Shown in pieces: positions 45,733-54,118 of a stretch of DNA of 64,000 nucleotides (its first letter is position 1; the number at the start of each line of letters is the position of its first letter). The DNA is taken from contig NZ_FQVT01000004.1 of the NCBI RefSeq assembly GCF_900129445.1, forward strand, positions 124,001 through 188,000, read 5' to 3'. A program made the position numbers and the translations under genes. Source of the DNA: Salegentibacter echinorum. GTDB lineage: Bacteria; Bacteroidota; Bacteroidia; Flavobacteriales; Flavobacteriaceae. The notes under the pieces are model-generated. The model searched no databases. It saw only the letters and a list, made by a program, of their open reading frames with translations, and was not told the DNA's origin.

Positions 45733-46545
45733 ATGAAAAAAAGAATACCATTTTCTGTTATCCTAATAATTTTTACTTCTTTTATTTTTTTAGGCTGTTC
45801 TTCTAAATCTTCCAACCAATGGGAACCATTGTTTAACGGTGAAAATCTGGATGATTGGCAAATAAAAATAAGAAAACATGAACTCGGAGATAATTTTGGA
45901 AATACTTTTAGGGTAAATGATGGTCTTTTACAAATAAGATATGATCAATACGAAAACGGATTTGAAGAAAAGTATGGACATCTATTCTATAAAAAACCTT
46001 TTTCTACCTATTTATTAGGGGTAGAATATCGATTTGTAGGAGATCAGGTGAAAAATGGTCCGGGGTGGGCCTACCGTAATAATGGAATTATGATTCACGG
46101 CCAGAAACCTGAAACTATGGAGAAAGACCAGGACTTTCCCAATTCCATCGAAGTGCAATTGTTGGGGGGAAATGGAAAAGAGGAACGATCAAATGCCAAT
46201 GTATGTACTCCCGGCACCCAGTTCGTTAAGGATGGGAAACTTATAACTACTCATTGCACAAATTCAAATTCTAAAACTTTTCCCGGGGATCAATGGGTAC
46301 GTGTGGACGTATTGGCAGTGCGGGATTCGCTAATTGTACATTATGTAAACGGAGAGGAAGTGCTTCGTTATAATAAACCACAAAAGGATGATGAGACATT
46401 GTTAACGGGGGGAACTATTTCCTTACAAAGTGAAAGTCATCCTACAGATTTTAGAAAAGTAGAAATAGTTGATCTTGAAAAATATGCAGATGATCCCAAA
46501 GCATTACAAGCTCAAGTGGATAAGTTGCTTAATGAGAAAAATTGA
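45733..46545 (+). CDS. DUF1080 lipoprotein, second copy (3-keto-disaccharide hydrolase/lyase family)
   Basis: 270 residues. Lipobox FLGC (Cys22). DUF1080 features: EPLFNGENLDDWQIKIRKHE, GVEYRFVGDQ, NNGIMIHGQ, FPNSIEVQLLGG and WVRVDVLAVRDSLIVHYVNGEEV, with a C-terminal acidic/lysine helix. It differs much from the copy at 35562, so the two may take different anomers or aglycones (inference). It lies 118 bp after the small subunit of the GMC enzyme and may have its own promoter. Last gene of the 3-keto cluster. Confidence 0.86.
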   Translation: MKKRIPFSVILIIFTSFIFLGCSSKSSNQWEPLFNGENLDDWQIKIRKHELGDNFGNTFRVNDGLLQIRYDQYENGFEEKYGHLFYKKPFSTYLLGVEYRFVGDQVKNGPGWAYRNNGIMIHGQKPETMEKDQDFPNSIEVQLLGGNGKEERSNANVCTPGTQFVKDGKLITTHCTNSNSKTFPGDQWVRVDVLAVRDSLIVHYVNGEEVLRYNKPQKDDETLLTGGTISLQSESHPTDFRKVEIVDLEKYADDPKALQAQVDKLLNEKN

Positions 46546-46701
46546 TTTAATCGCGGGGCGATAACCAAAGGTTTAATTCCCCCGGTGGCTTGCCTGGAAA
46601 TAAAAGATTTTTTTTCGGTAGCATACCTCATAGCCCCCTGGGTCGAGGTTGTTGATTACAATTTATAGCACTACACTATATTAAATAAGAAAGCGTAATA
46701 G

Positions 46702-46742
46702 TTAAATCCCCATCTACGATGTAGTTTTGTAGGGGGATTTAA
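46702..46742. terminator. Possible bidirectional terminator hairpin
   Basis: TTAAATCCCC (46702-46711) / GGGGATTTAA (46733-46742), a perfect 10-bp stem with a 21-nt loop. It is followed by a weak T stretch (TTGTTT) and lies about 155 bp past the DUF1080 stop. Confidence 0.5.
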
Positions 46743-46994
46743 TTGTTTAAAGAGTGCTACCTTATCTGTTGATGTAGTTACATTGTTAAGGTGATATAAG
46801 TTGTCAAAACCACAAATTTTTACTACTTCACAACATTTTTAAAAATCGCTTGATATAAGATTCTTTAGATTTTAAGTCTTACAGAGATGGGGTGCTAAAT
46901 TCCTATGCTATTTTATGTTTTGGATAGTCTTTAGCATTAGAAAACTAACCTTAATGAACAATATAGGTGCTATTGCTTTAAATGTACCACAGAT

Positions 46995-47029
46995 GCAAAA
47001 AAAGTATCACTATTGGTTAAAATTAAAGT
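46995..47029 (+). repeat. 35-bp repeat, copy 2 (partner at 24906-24940)
   Basis: Starts GCAAAAAAAGTATCA; 30 of 35 bases match copy 1. In the frame AKKVSLLV-K-IKV four of the five differences are synonymous. Weak similarity seems to go on for about 80 bp downstream (shared TTTGGC, CTTTCAT and TTTACA blocks in the same order). Confidence 0.6.
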
Positions 47030-47323
47030 TTCTTTTGGAAGAAAATAGATATAGTTTGGCCGTATAAACTTTCATAGATTTATAAAGATTTTCCTTTACA
47101 ACTATTTAGTTTATAAATTGAACTCATTTAAACTTTTCGCTTTGAAGTGAAAATTAGCAATTTTTTAGCCAATGACGATGGTTTAAACGAGTTCATTACC
47201 CGAGAATAAGAAATCGTTGTAGTAGTGGTAACTTTTACAAAATTAAAATAGAGCACTTCGTTATCTTATAGCTTCAAAAGATTTCTGAATAAAAATAATG
47301 GAAAAGTATTATAAAAAACAAGA

Positions 47324-48115
47324 ATGAATTTAAGATTAAAAGATAAAATAGTGGTGGTAACCGGGGCAGCCGGAATAAAAGGAAGTATAGGTGAAACCAT
47401 TGTAGAATCCCTGGCTAATGAAGGTGCCGTTCCGGTACTTGTAGATCGGAACGATCGTGGTATAGGTTATGCCAATCAGTTAAAAGAAAGAGGTATCGAC
47501 AGTATATTTATTAAAACCGATTTGGCAAATCACGAACAGATAAAAAAGGCTGTGGAAACCATAGAAAGAAAATACGGTCGTATAGATGTGCTTATTAATA
47601 ACGTTGGTGTGAATGATGGAGCGGGCTTAGATAGTTCTATAGAAGATTTTATTTCTTCCTTAAAACTAAATCTAATTAGCTGTTTTGCCATGACCAAGTA
47701 TGCTTTGCCGCTTCTTAAGAAAACTAAAGGAAATATTTTAAATATTGGTTCGAAAGTGGCCTTAACCGGGCAGGGTGGTACTTCCGGTTATGCGGCTTCC
47801 AAAGGTGGCGTTTTAGGACTTACCCGGGAATGGGCGGTCGATTTAATCAAAAATGAAATACGTTGCAATGCGATTGTTGTTGCTGAAAGTTGGACCCCGG
47901 CCTATCAAAATTGGTTGGATACATTAAAAGACGGGGATGAGAAAAAGAAAGCCATAGAAAGCAAAATCCCCCTGGGAAAAAGAATGACTAAACCTAAAGA
48001 AATTGCAGACACTTGCCTGTTCACTATCTCAGAAAAATCTTCCCATACCACCGGTCAGTTTATTTTCGTTGATGGAGGGTATGTGCACTTAGACCGTTCA
48101 TTATTGACTGAATAA
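47324..48115 (+). CDS. SDR-family L-fucose dehydrogenase (predicted)
   Basis: 263 residues. Classical short-chain dehydrogenase: cofactor motif VVTGAAGIKGSIG, NNVG after strand 4, catalytic Ser in NIGSK and Tyr/Lys in SGYAASKGG, C-terminal GQFIFVDGGY. No signal, cytoplasmic. It lies 65 bp before a fucP-like gene and faces a cluster with fuconolactonase, fuconate dehydratase and KDF dehydrogenase candidates. The missing step there is oxidation of L-fucose to L-fucono-lactone, so this assignment rests on context. The glycine-rich motif has an unusual two-residue extension compared with TGxxxGIG. Confidence 0.78.
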   Translation: MNLRLKDKIVVVTGAAGIKGSIGETIVESLANEGAVPVLVDRNDRGIGYANQLKERGIDSIFIKTDLANHEQIKKAVETIERKYGRIDVLINNVGVNDGAGLDSSIEDFISSLKLNLISCFAMTKYALPLLKKTKGNILNIGSKVALTGQGGTSGYAASKGGVLGLTREWAVDLIKNEIRCNAIVVAESWTPAYQNWLDTLKDGDEKKKAIESKIPLGKRMTKPKEIADTCLFTISEKSSHTTGQFIFVDGGYVHLDRSLLTE

Positions 48116-48180
48116 TTTCCGGAAAATCGTCCTAATTATAATTTTATTCCTCAAAGATTGCTATACCTAAAAATAAATGT

Positions 48181-49515
48181 ATGAAACAAGCCAATAGAAC
48201 ACCAGTTGTTCCAAAAAAAATGCTTTTCCCATTTATAATCATTACTTCCTTGTTTTTTCTATGGGGCGTTGCTAACGATTTGACCAATCCTATGGTCTCC
48301 GCTTTTAAGAAGGTAATGCCAGAACTTTCTAATTTTGAAGCTGCCCTTGTGCAACTGGCTTTTTACGGCGGGTATGCTACTATGGCTATTCCTGCTGCTT
48401 TATTTATTCGAAAGTTTAGCTATAAAAAGGGAATTATGCTTGGACTAGTGCTTTATGCGATAGGAGCATTCCTATTTTATCCTGCGGCCGCTTATCAGGA
48501 GTTTGCTTATTTTTTAGTTTCTCTTTATATTCTCACATTCGGGTTGGCGTTTCTGGAAACAACTTCAAATCCCTATGTATTAGCTTTAGGTGACAAAAAA
48601 ACGGCCACACAACGTCTTAATTTGGCCCAGTCTTTTAATCCCGTAGGTTCTTTATTAGGCATGTTAGTGGCACAGGTTTTTGTGATTCAATCACTTAAGT
48701 CCGATAAATATACAGTAGATGCTTATGAAGCTTTAAATGCTTCCCAAAAAACGATGATACGGGAAAATGATCTGGACATAATTAGTTACCCTTATATTGC
48801 TTTGGGGGTTTTGGTATTGGTGATATTACTAATTATTGTCCTTACGAAATTCCCGGTATTTAATAGAGAGGTGAAAATATCCTCAAAAGAAGCCCTATTG
48901 AAATTGCTTCGAAATAAAATTTATTTAAAAGGTGTTTTAACCCAGGTTTTTTATGTAGGAGCACAAATTATGTGCTGGACGTTTATATTTCAGTATGTAG
49001 ATAATTTAAATCTGAACAGAGGCCCCAATGAACAGTTAACGGCGACCTGGTATAATATGACCGCAATGATTTTCTTCCTGGCGGGAAGGTGGATATGCAC
49101 ATGGTTGATGAAATATATAAGCCCGGCCAGATTAATGTTATTTTTTGCGACCGGTGGGGTATTATTCGCCGCAGGCGCAATCTTGCTTCCGGGTGTTTTG
49201 GGCTTGTATTCCCTTGTGGCTATTAGTCTTTGTATGTCGCTTATGTTTCCTACAATTTATGGGTTGGCCCTGGAAAATATGGGCGACGAAGCCAAATTAG
49301 CCTCGGCTGGTCTTGTTATGGCTATTGTTGGTGGCGCATTATTGCCGCCCCTTCAAGCCTGGATTTTAGACTGGGGAGGTCCGGGGTTTGCAGATGTGCA
49401 AGTACTTGGATTTATTCCTGAAGTAAAATTTTCTTTTATCCTACCGCTAATTTGTTTGCTGGTTGTTGGGATTTTTAGTTACAGCGTTTTAAAGAGTGAA
49501 AAGCACGAAAAATGA
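48181..49515 (+). CDS. fucP: L-fucose:H+ symporter, MFS (FucP family)
   Basis: 444 residues, about 12 membrane helices. FucP/GluP family hallmarks: FFLWGVANDLTNPMVSAFKKV in the first helix and loop, QLAFYGGYATMAIPAALFIRKFSYKKGI, FLETTSNPYVLALGD and RLNLAQSFNPVGSLLG. The acidic residue in helix 1 (the D of ANDL) corresponds to the proton-coupling Asp of E. coli FucP. It brings fucose released by the periplasmic fucosidases into the cytoplasm. Same strand and probably same operon as the dehydrogenase upstream. Confidence 0.9.
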   Translation: MKQANRTPVVPKKMLFPFIIITSLFFLWGVANDLTNPMVSAFKKVMPELSNFEAALVQLAFYGGYATMAIPAALFIRKFSYKKGIMLGLVLYAIGAFLFYPAAAYQEFAYFLVSLYILTFGLAFLETTSNPYVLALGDKKTATQRLNLAQSFNPVGSLLGMLVAQVFVIQSLKSDKYTVDAYEALNASQKTMIRENDLDIISYPYIALGVLVLVILLIIVLTKFPVFNREVKISSKEALLKLLRNKIYLKGVLTQVFYVGAQIMCWTFIFQYVDNLNLNRGPNEQLTATWYNMTAMIFFLAGRWICTWLMKYISPARLMLFFATGGVLFAAGAILLPGVLGLYSLVAISLCMSLMFPTIYGLALENMGDEAKLASAGLVMAIVGGALLPPLQAWILDWGGPGFADVQVLGFIPEVKFSFILPLICLLVVGIFSYSVLKSEKHEK

Positions 49516-49776
49516 TTACTTTTCTACCTTTTTAATTCCATTATTTATTTTATAAATATAAGCGGTTTAAATGCACACAAAGGCTTGAAGTTAAAGACCG
49601 GGTAGCTTTTTAATTATCGTTATCCGGTTAATTATTTTGATGTATGAATAATTGCTGAAGACATACTTGCGACATTATGGTTGCCTGGTTTTGCAAAGCC
49701 GGGCTGTGTCGTTTCACAATTCAAAAGTTTCATTCAAAAAGATTGTTTTTTTAATTCAAGCTGTTCAAATTACAAT

Positions 49777-50958
49777 CTACAATCTATTAACCTGTTTTCT
49801 AATAAGGTGATTAGGGAAATCCTGCACTTTTTCGCAACAAATTTGATCCATAACTTGTTGTAATTGGATTTTTAATAATGAAATAGTATGATCCCCGCCT
49901 TTTTTACCTAAAGCAGAAACTCCATACATAAACGATCTTCCTAAAAATGAAAATTCGGCACCACTGGCCATAGTTCTCGCGATATCTGGCCCAGATCGTA
50001 AACCGCTATCCATCATTACGGTAATTTGATCTCCGTATTTTTCAGCAATTCGGGTTAATGGCTTTATGGTTGATTCTCCTGCATCTAATTGCCGCCCTCC
50101 ATGATTGGAAACAATAATCCCATCGAAGCCCAAACGTATTGCTTTTTCAGCATCAACTTCAGTAGAAACTCCTTTTAATATTAGCTTTCCTTTCCACATA
50201 TCACGAATGGGGGCAATTCTTTCTTCATTCAATCTGCCGGAGAAGGTTTCATCCATAAATTTCCCCAGCTGCTTTAAGTCTAAACCTTTCGGCATATAGC
50301 GTTTTAAGGTTTCAAAAGTTGGCTGTCCATGCATTAACGTTTGCGTAGCCCATTGTGGTCTTGCTAAAACTTGCAATATGTTTGTTAGTGACATTTTTGG
50401 CGGCATTGCCAATCCACTTTTAATTTCTTTAGCCCGGAATCCAAACGTAGGTACATCGCATAAAATCACCAATGCGGGACATCCGGCATCACCTGCACGC
50501 TTAATAATATCGTCTCTTAATCTGGCTTCTGTTGGGTGGTATAGTTGAAACCAGGCCTGTCCTTCGGTAATTTCAGCAATACGTTCTATGCTGCTTGTGC
50601 TTACGGTGCTGAGAACAAAAGGGATATTATGCTCAAAAGCGGCCTTTGCTAAAATTTCTGGAGCATTTGGCCACATAAGTCCCTGAAGTCCCACGGGGGC
50701 TATGCCAAAAGGCGCATCATAGGTATGCCCAAAAAGCGTGGTTTTCATACTTGCGGCACTATGCTCATTTAAATAATAAGGAGAAAGTTCAATATCCCTT
50801 ATTTCTGCTGTATTTTTATGTAAGTTTATTTCTTCATTACAGCCGCCATCCAGATACCCAAAGGCAAATTTTGGAATTTTTTTCCTTGCTTTTGCCCTAA
50901 GAGATTCAATAGAGGGATATTGAGAGTCAAATTTTATTTCCTTTTCTGCGCTTTTCAT
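49777..50958 (-). CDS. FMN-dependent alpha-hydroxy-acid dehydrogenase (L-lactate dehydrogenase-like)
   Basis: 393 residues. Alpha-hydroxyacid oxidase TIM barrel: FGYLDGGCNEEINLHKN, FGIAPVGLQGLMWPNA, LILKGVSTEVDAEKA (FMN/substrate Lys) and IIVSNHGGRQLD with the catalytic His, then MDSGLRSGPDIARTMASGAEF. It most likely oxidises L-lactate to pyruvate. That makes sense here because the fucose pathway encoded by its neighbours yields pyruvate plus L-lactate. No signal peptide. Tail-to-tail with fucP; 136 bp separate it from the mutarotase gene upstream, so it may be the end of the operon or have its own promoter. Confidence 0.9.
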   Translation of the reverse strand: MKSAEKEIKFDSQYPSIESLRAKARKKIPKFAFGYLDGGCNEEINLHKNTAEIRDIELSPYYLNEHSAASMKTTLFGHTYDAPFGIAPVGLQGLMWPNAPEILAKAAFEHNIPFVLSTVSTSSIERIAEITEGQAWFQLYHPTEARLRDDIIKRAGDAGCPALVILCDVPTFGFRAKEIKSGLAMPPKMSLTNILQVLARPQWATQTLMHGQPTFETLKRYMPKGLDLKQLGKFMDETFSGRLNEERIAPIRDMWKGKLILKGVSTEVDAEKAIRLGFDGIIVSNHGGRQLDAGESTIKPLTRIAEKYGDQITVMMDSGLRSGPDIARTMASGAEFSFLGRSFMYGVSALGKKGGDHTISLLKIQLQQVMDQICCEKVQDFPNHLIRKQVNRL

Positions 50959-51094
50959 AGTTTTTTCGAATTAAATTTAAACTATATAATTTTTGGATAC
51001 GTGTAATTTTAGTTTTCAATTCTTCTATCTCTTAGAGACTTAGAACTATTTTGATACAGACTGTTTCAGGATTGTATGTAAGTCCTTAAAGTTT

Positions 51095-51433
51095 TTATTC
51101 CAATTGAAAAATTTTCTCCATAAGCGTCCATTTTTCTCCTTTTTCGGCAGAAGGAACAATTTTTTGATATTTGCTCATCAAAGTTTCCCATTCCTGTACC
51201 TTTGGGTTTTTAGCATCCATTTTTGATTTTTTATCAAAGGAAAATAAAGCATCTACTTCCATAAGCATAAATAATCTATTTCCTGTAAGGTAGATTTCCA
51301 TGTTTATTATCCCGGAATTTTTAATGCTATCAATAACCGCAGGCCAAACTTTACGATGTGCTTTTTTATAGGCATTTATTAATTCGGGGTCATCAATTAA
51401 ATCGAGGGCTAGCGCATATCGTTTATTTTCCAT
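51095..51433 (-). CDS. L-rhamnose mutarotase-family protein, predicted L-fucose mutarotase
   Basis: 112 residues, full length for the dimeric alpha/beta-barrel family. Hallmarks: RYALALDLIDDPELINAYKKAHRKVWPAV with the His of the active site, NMEIYLTGNRLFMLMEVD, and WETLMSKYQ. It interconverts sugar anomers so that the dehydrogenase can take the beta-pyranose. It lies 3 bp after the lactonase gene, hence translationally close, and its job here is most likely on fucose rather than rhamnose (context). Confidence 0.88.
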   Translation of the reverse strand: MENKRYALALDLIDDPELINAYKKAHRKVWPAVIDSIKNSGIINMEIYLTGNRLFMLMEVDALFSFDKKSKMDAKNPKVQEWETLMSKYQKIVPSAEKGEKWTLMEKIFQLE

Positions 51434-51436
51434 AAG

Positions 51437-52267
51437 CTATTTTTTTAGGTTATATATTTTTACCGCATTTTCACCCATAATCGCAGCTTGTTCTTTTGCT
51501 GAAAATTTTGAGATGTATTTTTCTACAAGCTGAAGCACTTCCTGGTAGCTCCCGGCGTTTAAGCACACAGGCCAGTCAGACCCAAACAATATTCTTTTGG
51601 TGCTAAAAACCTCAAATAAAATATCAAAATATGGAACGAGATCTTCATAAGTCCAGGTCTCCCAATCGGCTTCTGTTATTACCCCTGAAATTTTACAATA
51701 TACATTAGGCAATGCTGCCAAAGCACGAATATTTTTTTCCCAGGAGATAATTTCTTCACCCTTAATATTTGGTTTTCCTAAATGATCTAGAACAAAAACC
51801 TGTTGGGGATGATTTTTCACCAATTGAACAGCTTCTTCCAATTGGTTGTAATAAATTAATATTTCATAGACCAGCCCAAAGCTTTTTAATTGAGAAATAC
51901 CACGCTGAAAATCGTTTCGTAACATAAAACCCGCCGGTTCAGCTTGAACAATATGCCGAATTCCTTTTAGTTTTTTAAATTTAGAAAAATATTCCAGCCG
52001 GTTCTCAATATTTTTATGCAGAAGATCTACCCAACCCACTACACCTTTGATAAAGGCATGCTTTTTAGCTAAACCTAACAAGAATTCTGTTTCTTGTTCA
52101 GATTGATCGGCTTGCACGGCAATGCAACCATCTATTTGGTTGGCTTTTAATAGTAAAGCCAAATCTTCAGGTAAAAAATCTTTCTTCAGCACAGCCATTG
52201 AATCATCGATCCAGGCATAACGTACCGGATCGAATTTCCAAAAGTGTTGGTGGGTATCTATTCTCAT
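51437..52267 (-). CDS. Amidohydrolase-family L-fucono-1,5-lactonase (predicted)
   Basis: 276 residues. COG3618-type amidohydrolase: THQHFWKF metal-binding HxH at the N-terminus, KGVVGWVDL, GIRHIVQAEP, FVLDHLGKP, CKISGVITEADW and GSDWPVCL with the catalytic Asp. Members hydrolyse L-fucono- or L-rhamnono-lactones. Placed between the mutarotase (3 bp) and the FAH-family hydrolase, it would convert L-fuconolactone to L-fuconate. Cytoplasmic. Confidence 0.88.
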   Translation of the reverse strand: MRIDTHQHFWKFDPVRYAWIDDSMAVLKKDFLPEDLALLLKANQIDGCIAVQADQSEQETEFLLGLAKKHAFIKGVVGWVDLLHKNIENRLEYFSKFKKLKGIRHIVQAEPAGFMLRNDFQRGISQLKSFGLVYEILIYYNQLEEAVQLVKNHPQQVFVLDHLGKPNIKGEEIISWEKNIRALAALPNVYCKISGVITEADWETWTYEDLVPYFDILFEVFSTKRILFGSDWPVCLNAGSYQEVLQLVEKYISKFSAKEQAAIMGENAVKIYNLKK

Positions 52268-52418
52268 CGTTACTTAGGGTTTGATCATATACTTAAGTGT
52301 AAGGTTTAGAAAAATTGAGCATAAGGCTTGCGAAATTTTGAGAATCGAAGAATTTGCTTTTACAAATGAGTGTTTTCAAAATGAGCGTATCGCAGTTGTC
52401 CGACTTTATCGACAGACA

Positions 52419-53273
52419 CTATTTATAAGCTACTGCTTCTTGTTTTGATGTTCCTAAACCATCAATACCCAATTCCATAATATCGCCAGGTTTTAAATAC
52501 TTTGGAGGTTTTAAACCTAAACCAACACCAGAAGGAGTTCCCGTTGAAATCACATCTCCCGGCAAAAGGGTCATAAACTTACTAATATAAGAAACAACTT
52601 CTTCTACCTTAAAAATAAAGTCGGCTGTGGTCGAATCCTGTAGACGTTCCCCATTAAGCTCCAACCATAACTTTAAATTATTGGGATCTTTAATTTCATC
52701 TTTAGTCGCAATAAATGGCCCTAAAGGAGCGAACGTGTCACAGCCTTTTCCCTTGCACCATTGACCGCCTCTTTCTCCTTGAAACTCCCTTTCTGAAACA
52801 TCATTGTGCAGCACATAACCGGCAATATAGTCTTGAGCGTCTTTTTCTTCTACATAAGACGCTTTTTTGCCAATTACAATCGCCAATTCTACTTCCCAAT
52901 CTGTTTTTTTACTTCCTTTTGGAATAGTAACAGAATCATTTGGTCCTGTGATAGCTGTAGTAGATTTAAAGAACAACACGGGTTCTTTGGGGATATCTGC
53001 GCCACTTTCTTCAGCGTGCTTCTCATAATTGAGTCCCACGCATACTAGCTTGGATGGTCGCTTTAATGGAGGACCCAGTCGTGTGTCTTTTGAAATACGC
53101 GGACTATCATCGGCATTTTTATCCAGCCATTGTCTAAGTCTATCCAGGCCGCCGGTTTCAAAAAATTTTTCATCGAAATCTTCCCCGAATTTCGAAACAT
53201 CTATTCTTTCGTCATTTTTTAATTGGATACCCGGTTTTTCTTTTCCGGCTTCGCCAAATCGTATTAATTTCAT
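52419..53273 (-). CDS. Fumarylacetoacetate hydrolase-family protein, predicted 2,4-diketo-3-deoxy-L-fuconate hydrolase
   Basis: 284 residues. FAH fold: KLVCVGLNYEKHAEESG, DWEVELAIVIGKKASYVE with metal-ligand Glu residues, HNDVSEREFQ, KGKGCDTFAPLGPFI and GDVISTGTPSGVGLG. In the non-phosphorylating fucose pathway this family splits 2,4-diketo-3-deoxy-L-fuconate into pyruvate and L-lactate. A role as a lyase on a related keto acid cannot be excluded. Separated from the lactonase by 151 bp and from the SDR gene by 56 bp. Confidence 0.86.
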   Translation of the reverse strand: MKLIRFGEAGKEKPGIQLKNDERIDVSKFGEDFDEKFFETGGLDRLRQWLDKNADDSPRISKDTRLGPPLKRPSKLVCVGLNYEKHAEESGADIPKEPVLFFKSTTAITGPNDSVTIPKGSKKTDWEVELAIVIGKKASYVEEKDAQDYIAGYVLHNDVSEREFQGERGGQWCKGKGCDTFAPLGPFIATKDEIKDPNNLKLWLELNGERLQDSTTADFIFKVEEVVSYISKFMTLLPGDVISTGTPSGVGLGLKPPKYLKPGDIMELGIDGLGTSKQEAVAYK

Positions 53274-53329
53274 AAGCTTTATATTTTTGAGTAAAGGCCT
53301 AAAAAGACCATTAAGTATTTGATATATCT

Positions 53330-54103
53330 TTAACCGTTAAGAGTAACAAATCCTCCATCTATGGCATAGTTTGATCCCGTAACAAAGCTTGCTTCTTCAG
53401 AACAAAGGAATAATGCGAGGTCTGCAATTTCTGCAGGTTTTCCCATTCGCCCAATGGGTTGGGTCTTAGAGAGGTTTTTAAACATTTCATCTTCTTTTCC
53501 CGGATAATTTTTAGCAATAAAGTTATCTACAAATGGGGTGTGCACCCTTCCGGGAGAAATGCAATTACAACGAATATTGTCATTTACATAATCTTTAGCA
53601 AGGGAATAGGTCATGGTCAATACTGCTCCTTTGGTCATGGAATATGCAAACCTATCGGCCACTGCTACTGAAGAGGCAATTGAGGCCATATTTAAAATAA
53701 CACCTCCGGTTTTTTTCATAAACTTGATGCTGGGCTGGGTGCAGTTGTAAATACCTTTGATATTGACATTGTATAATTTATCCAAATCTGCTTCCGAAGT
53801 ATTTTCAATATTGCCCACGTGGGCCACTCCGGCGTTATTGACCAGGATATCTATTTGACCTTGTTCTCCAAGCGCATTAATTATTTTCTCAGTTTCTTGC
53901 TTGTTAGCGATGTTGCAAAGATGAAAGGTTGCCTGTAGCCCATTACCTTCCAACTCCTTAACCGTGGCCTGTCCATTTTCTTTATCTAAATCCAGGATAT
54001 GGACGTGGGCACCTTGTTGGGCGAAAGTTTTAGAAATTGCTTTGCCAATTCCGCTTCCGCCACCGGTTATAATTGCTGATTTGCCTTTTAAACTGAACTT
54101 CAT
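53330..54103 (-). CDS. SDR-family 2-keto-3-deoxy-L-fuconate dehydrogenase (predicted)
   Basis: 257 residues. SDR motifs: IITGGGSGIGKAISKTF, NNAGVAHVG, catalytic Ser in MASIASS, Tyr/Lys in FAYSMTKGAV, and GSNYAIDGGFV. The basic/acidic residue ending strand 2 (LDLDKE) suggests NAD preference. By position, 15 bp after the fuconate dehydratase gene, it would oxidise the C4 hydroxyl of 2-keto-3-deoxy-L-fuconate. The second SDR of the pathway is the fucose dehydrogenase at 47324, and the two could in principle be swapped. Confidence 0.85.
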   Translation of the reverse strand: MKFSLKGKSAIITGGGSGIGKAISKTFAQQGAHVHILDLDKENGQATVKELEGNGLQATFHLCNIANKQETEKIINALGEQGQIDILVNNAGVAHVGNIENTSEADLDKLYNVNIKGIYNCTQPSIKFMKKTGGVILNMASIASSVAVADRFAYSMTKGAVLTMTYSLAKDYVNDNIRCNCISPGRVHTPFVDNFIAKNYPGKEDEMFKNLSKTQPIGRMGKPAEIADLALFLCSEEASFVTGSNYAIDGGFVTLNG

Positions 54104-54118
54104 CTTATATTTTTTTAA

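Larger units (their letters stand above)
46546..47323. other. Gene-free region upstream of the fucose operon
   Basis: About 780 bp without a supported gene. It contains a strong hairpin (46702-46742), the second copy of the 35-bp repeat (46995-47029) and, nearer the fucose genes, the direct-repeat-like TAGTAGTGG (47220 on). No clear -33/-7 pair for the operon at 47324 was found. Confidence 0.45.

Noticed and set aside
49681-49706. GCCTGG/CCGGGC hairpin between fucP and the lactate dehydrogenase-like gene
   Set aside because: Short imperfect stem without a T run on either side; a terminator could not be supported.
50336-50352. AACGTTTGCGTAG inside the L-lactate dehydrogenase-like gene matches part of the susC promoter element
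   Set aside because: It lies within coding sequence, lacks the GTGTACTA half and has no promoter context; taken as chance.
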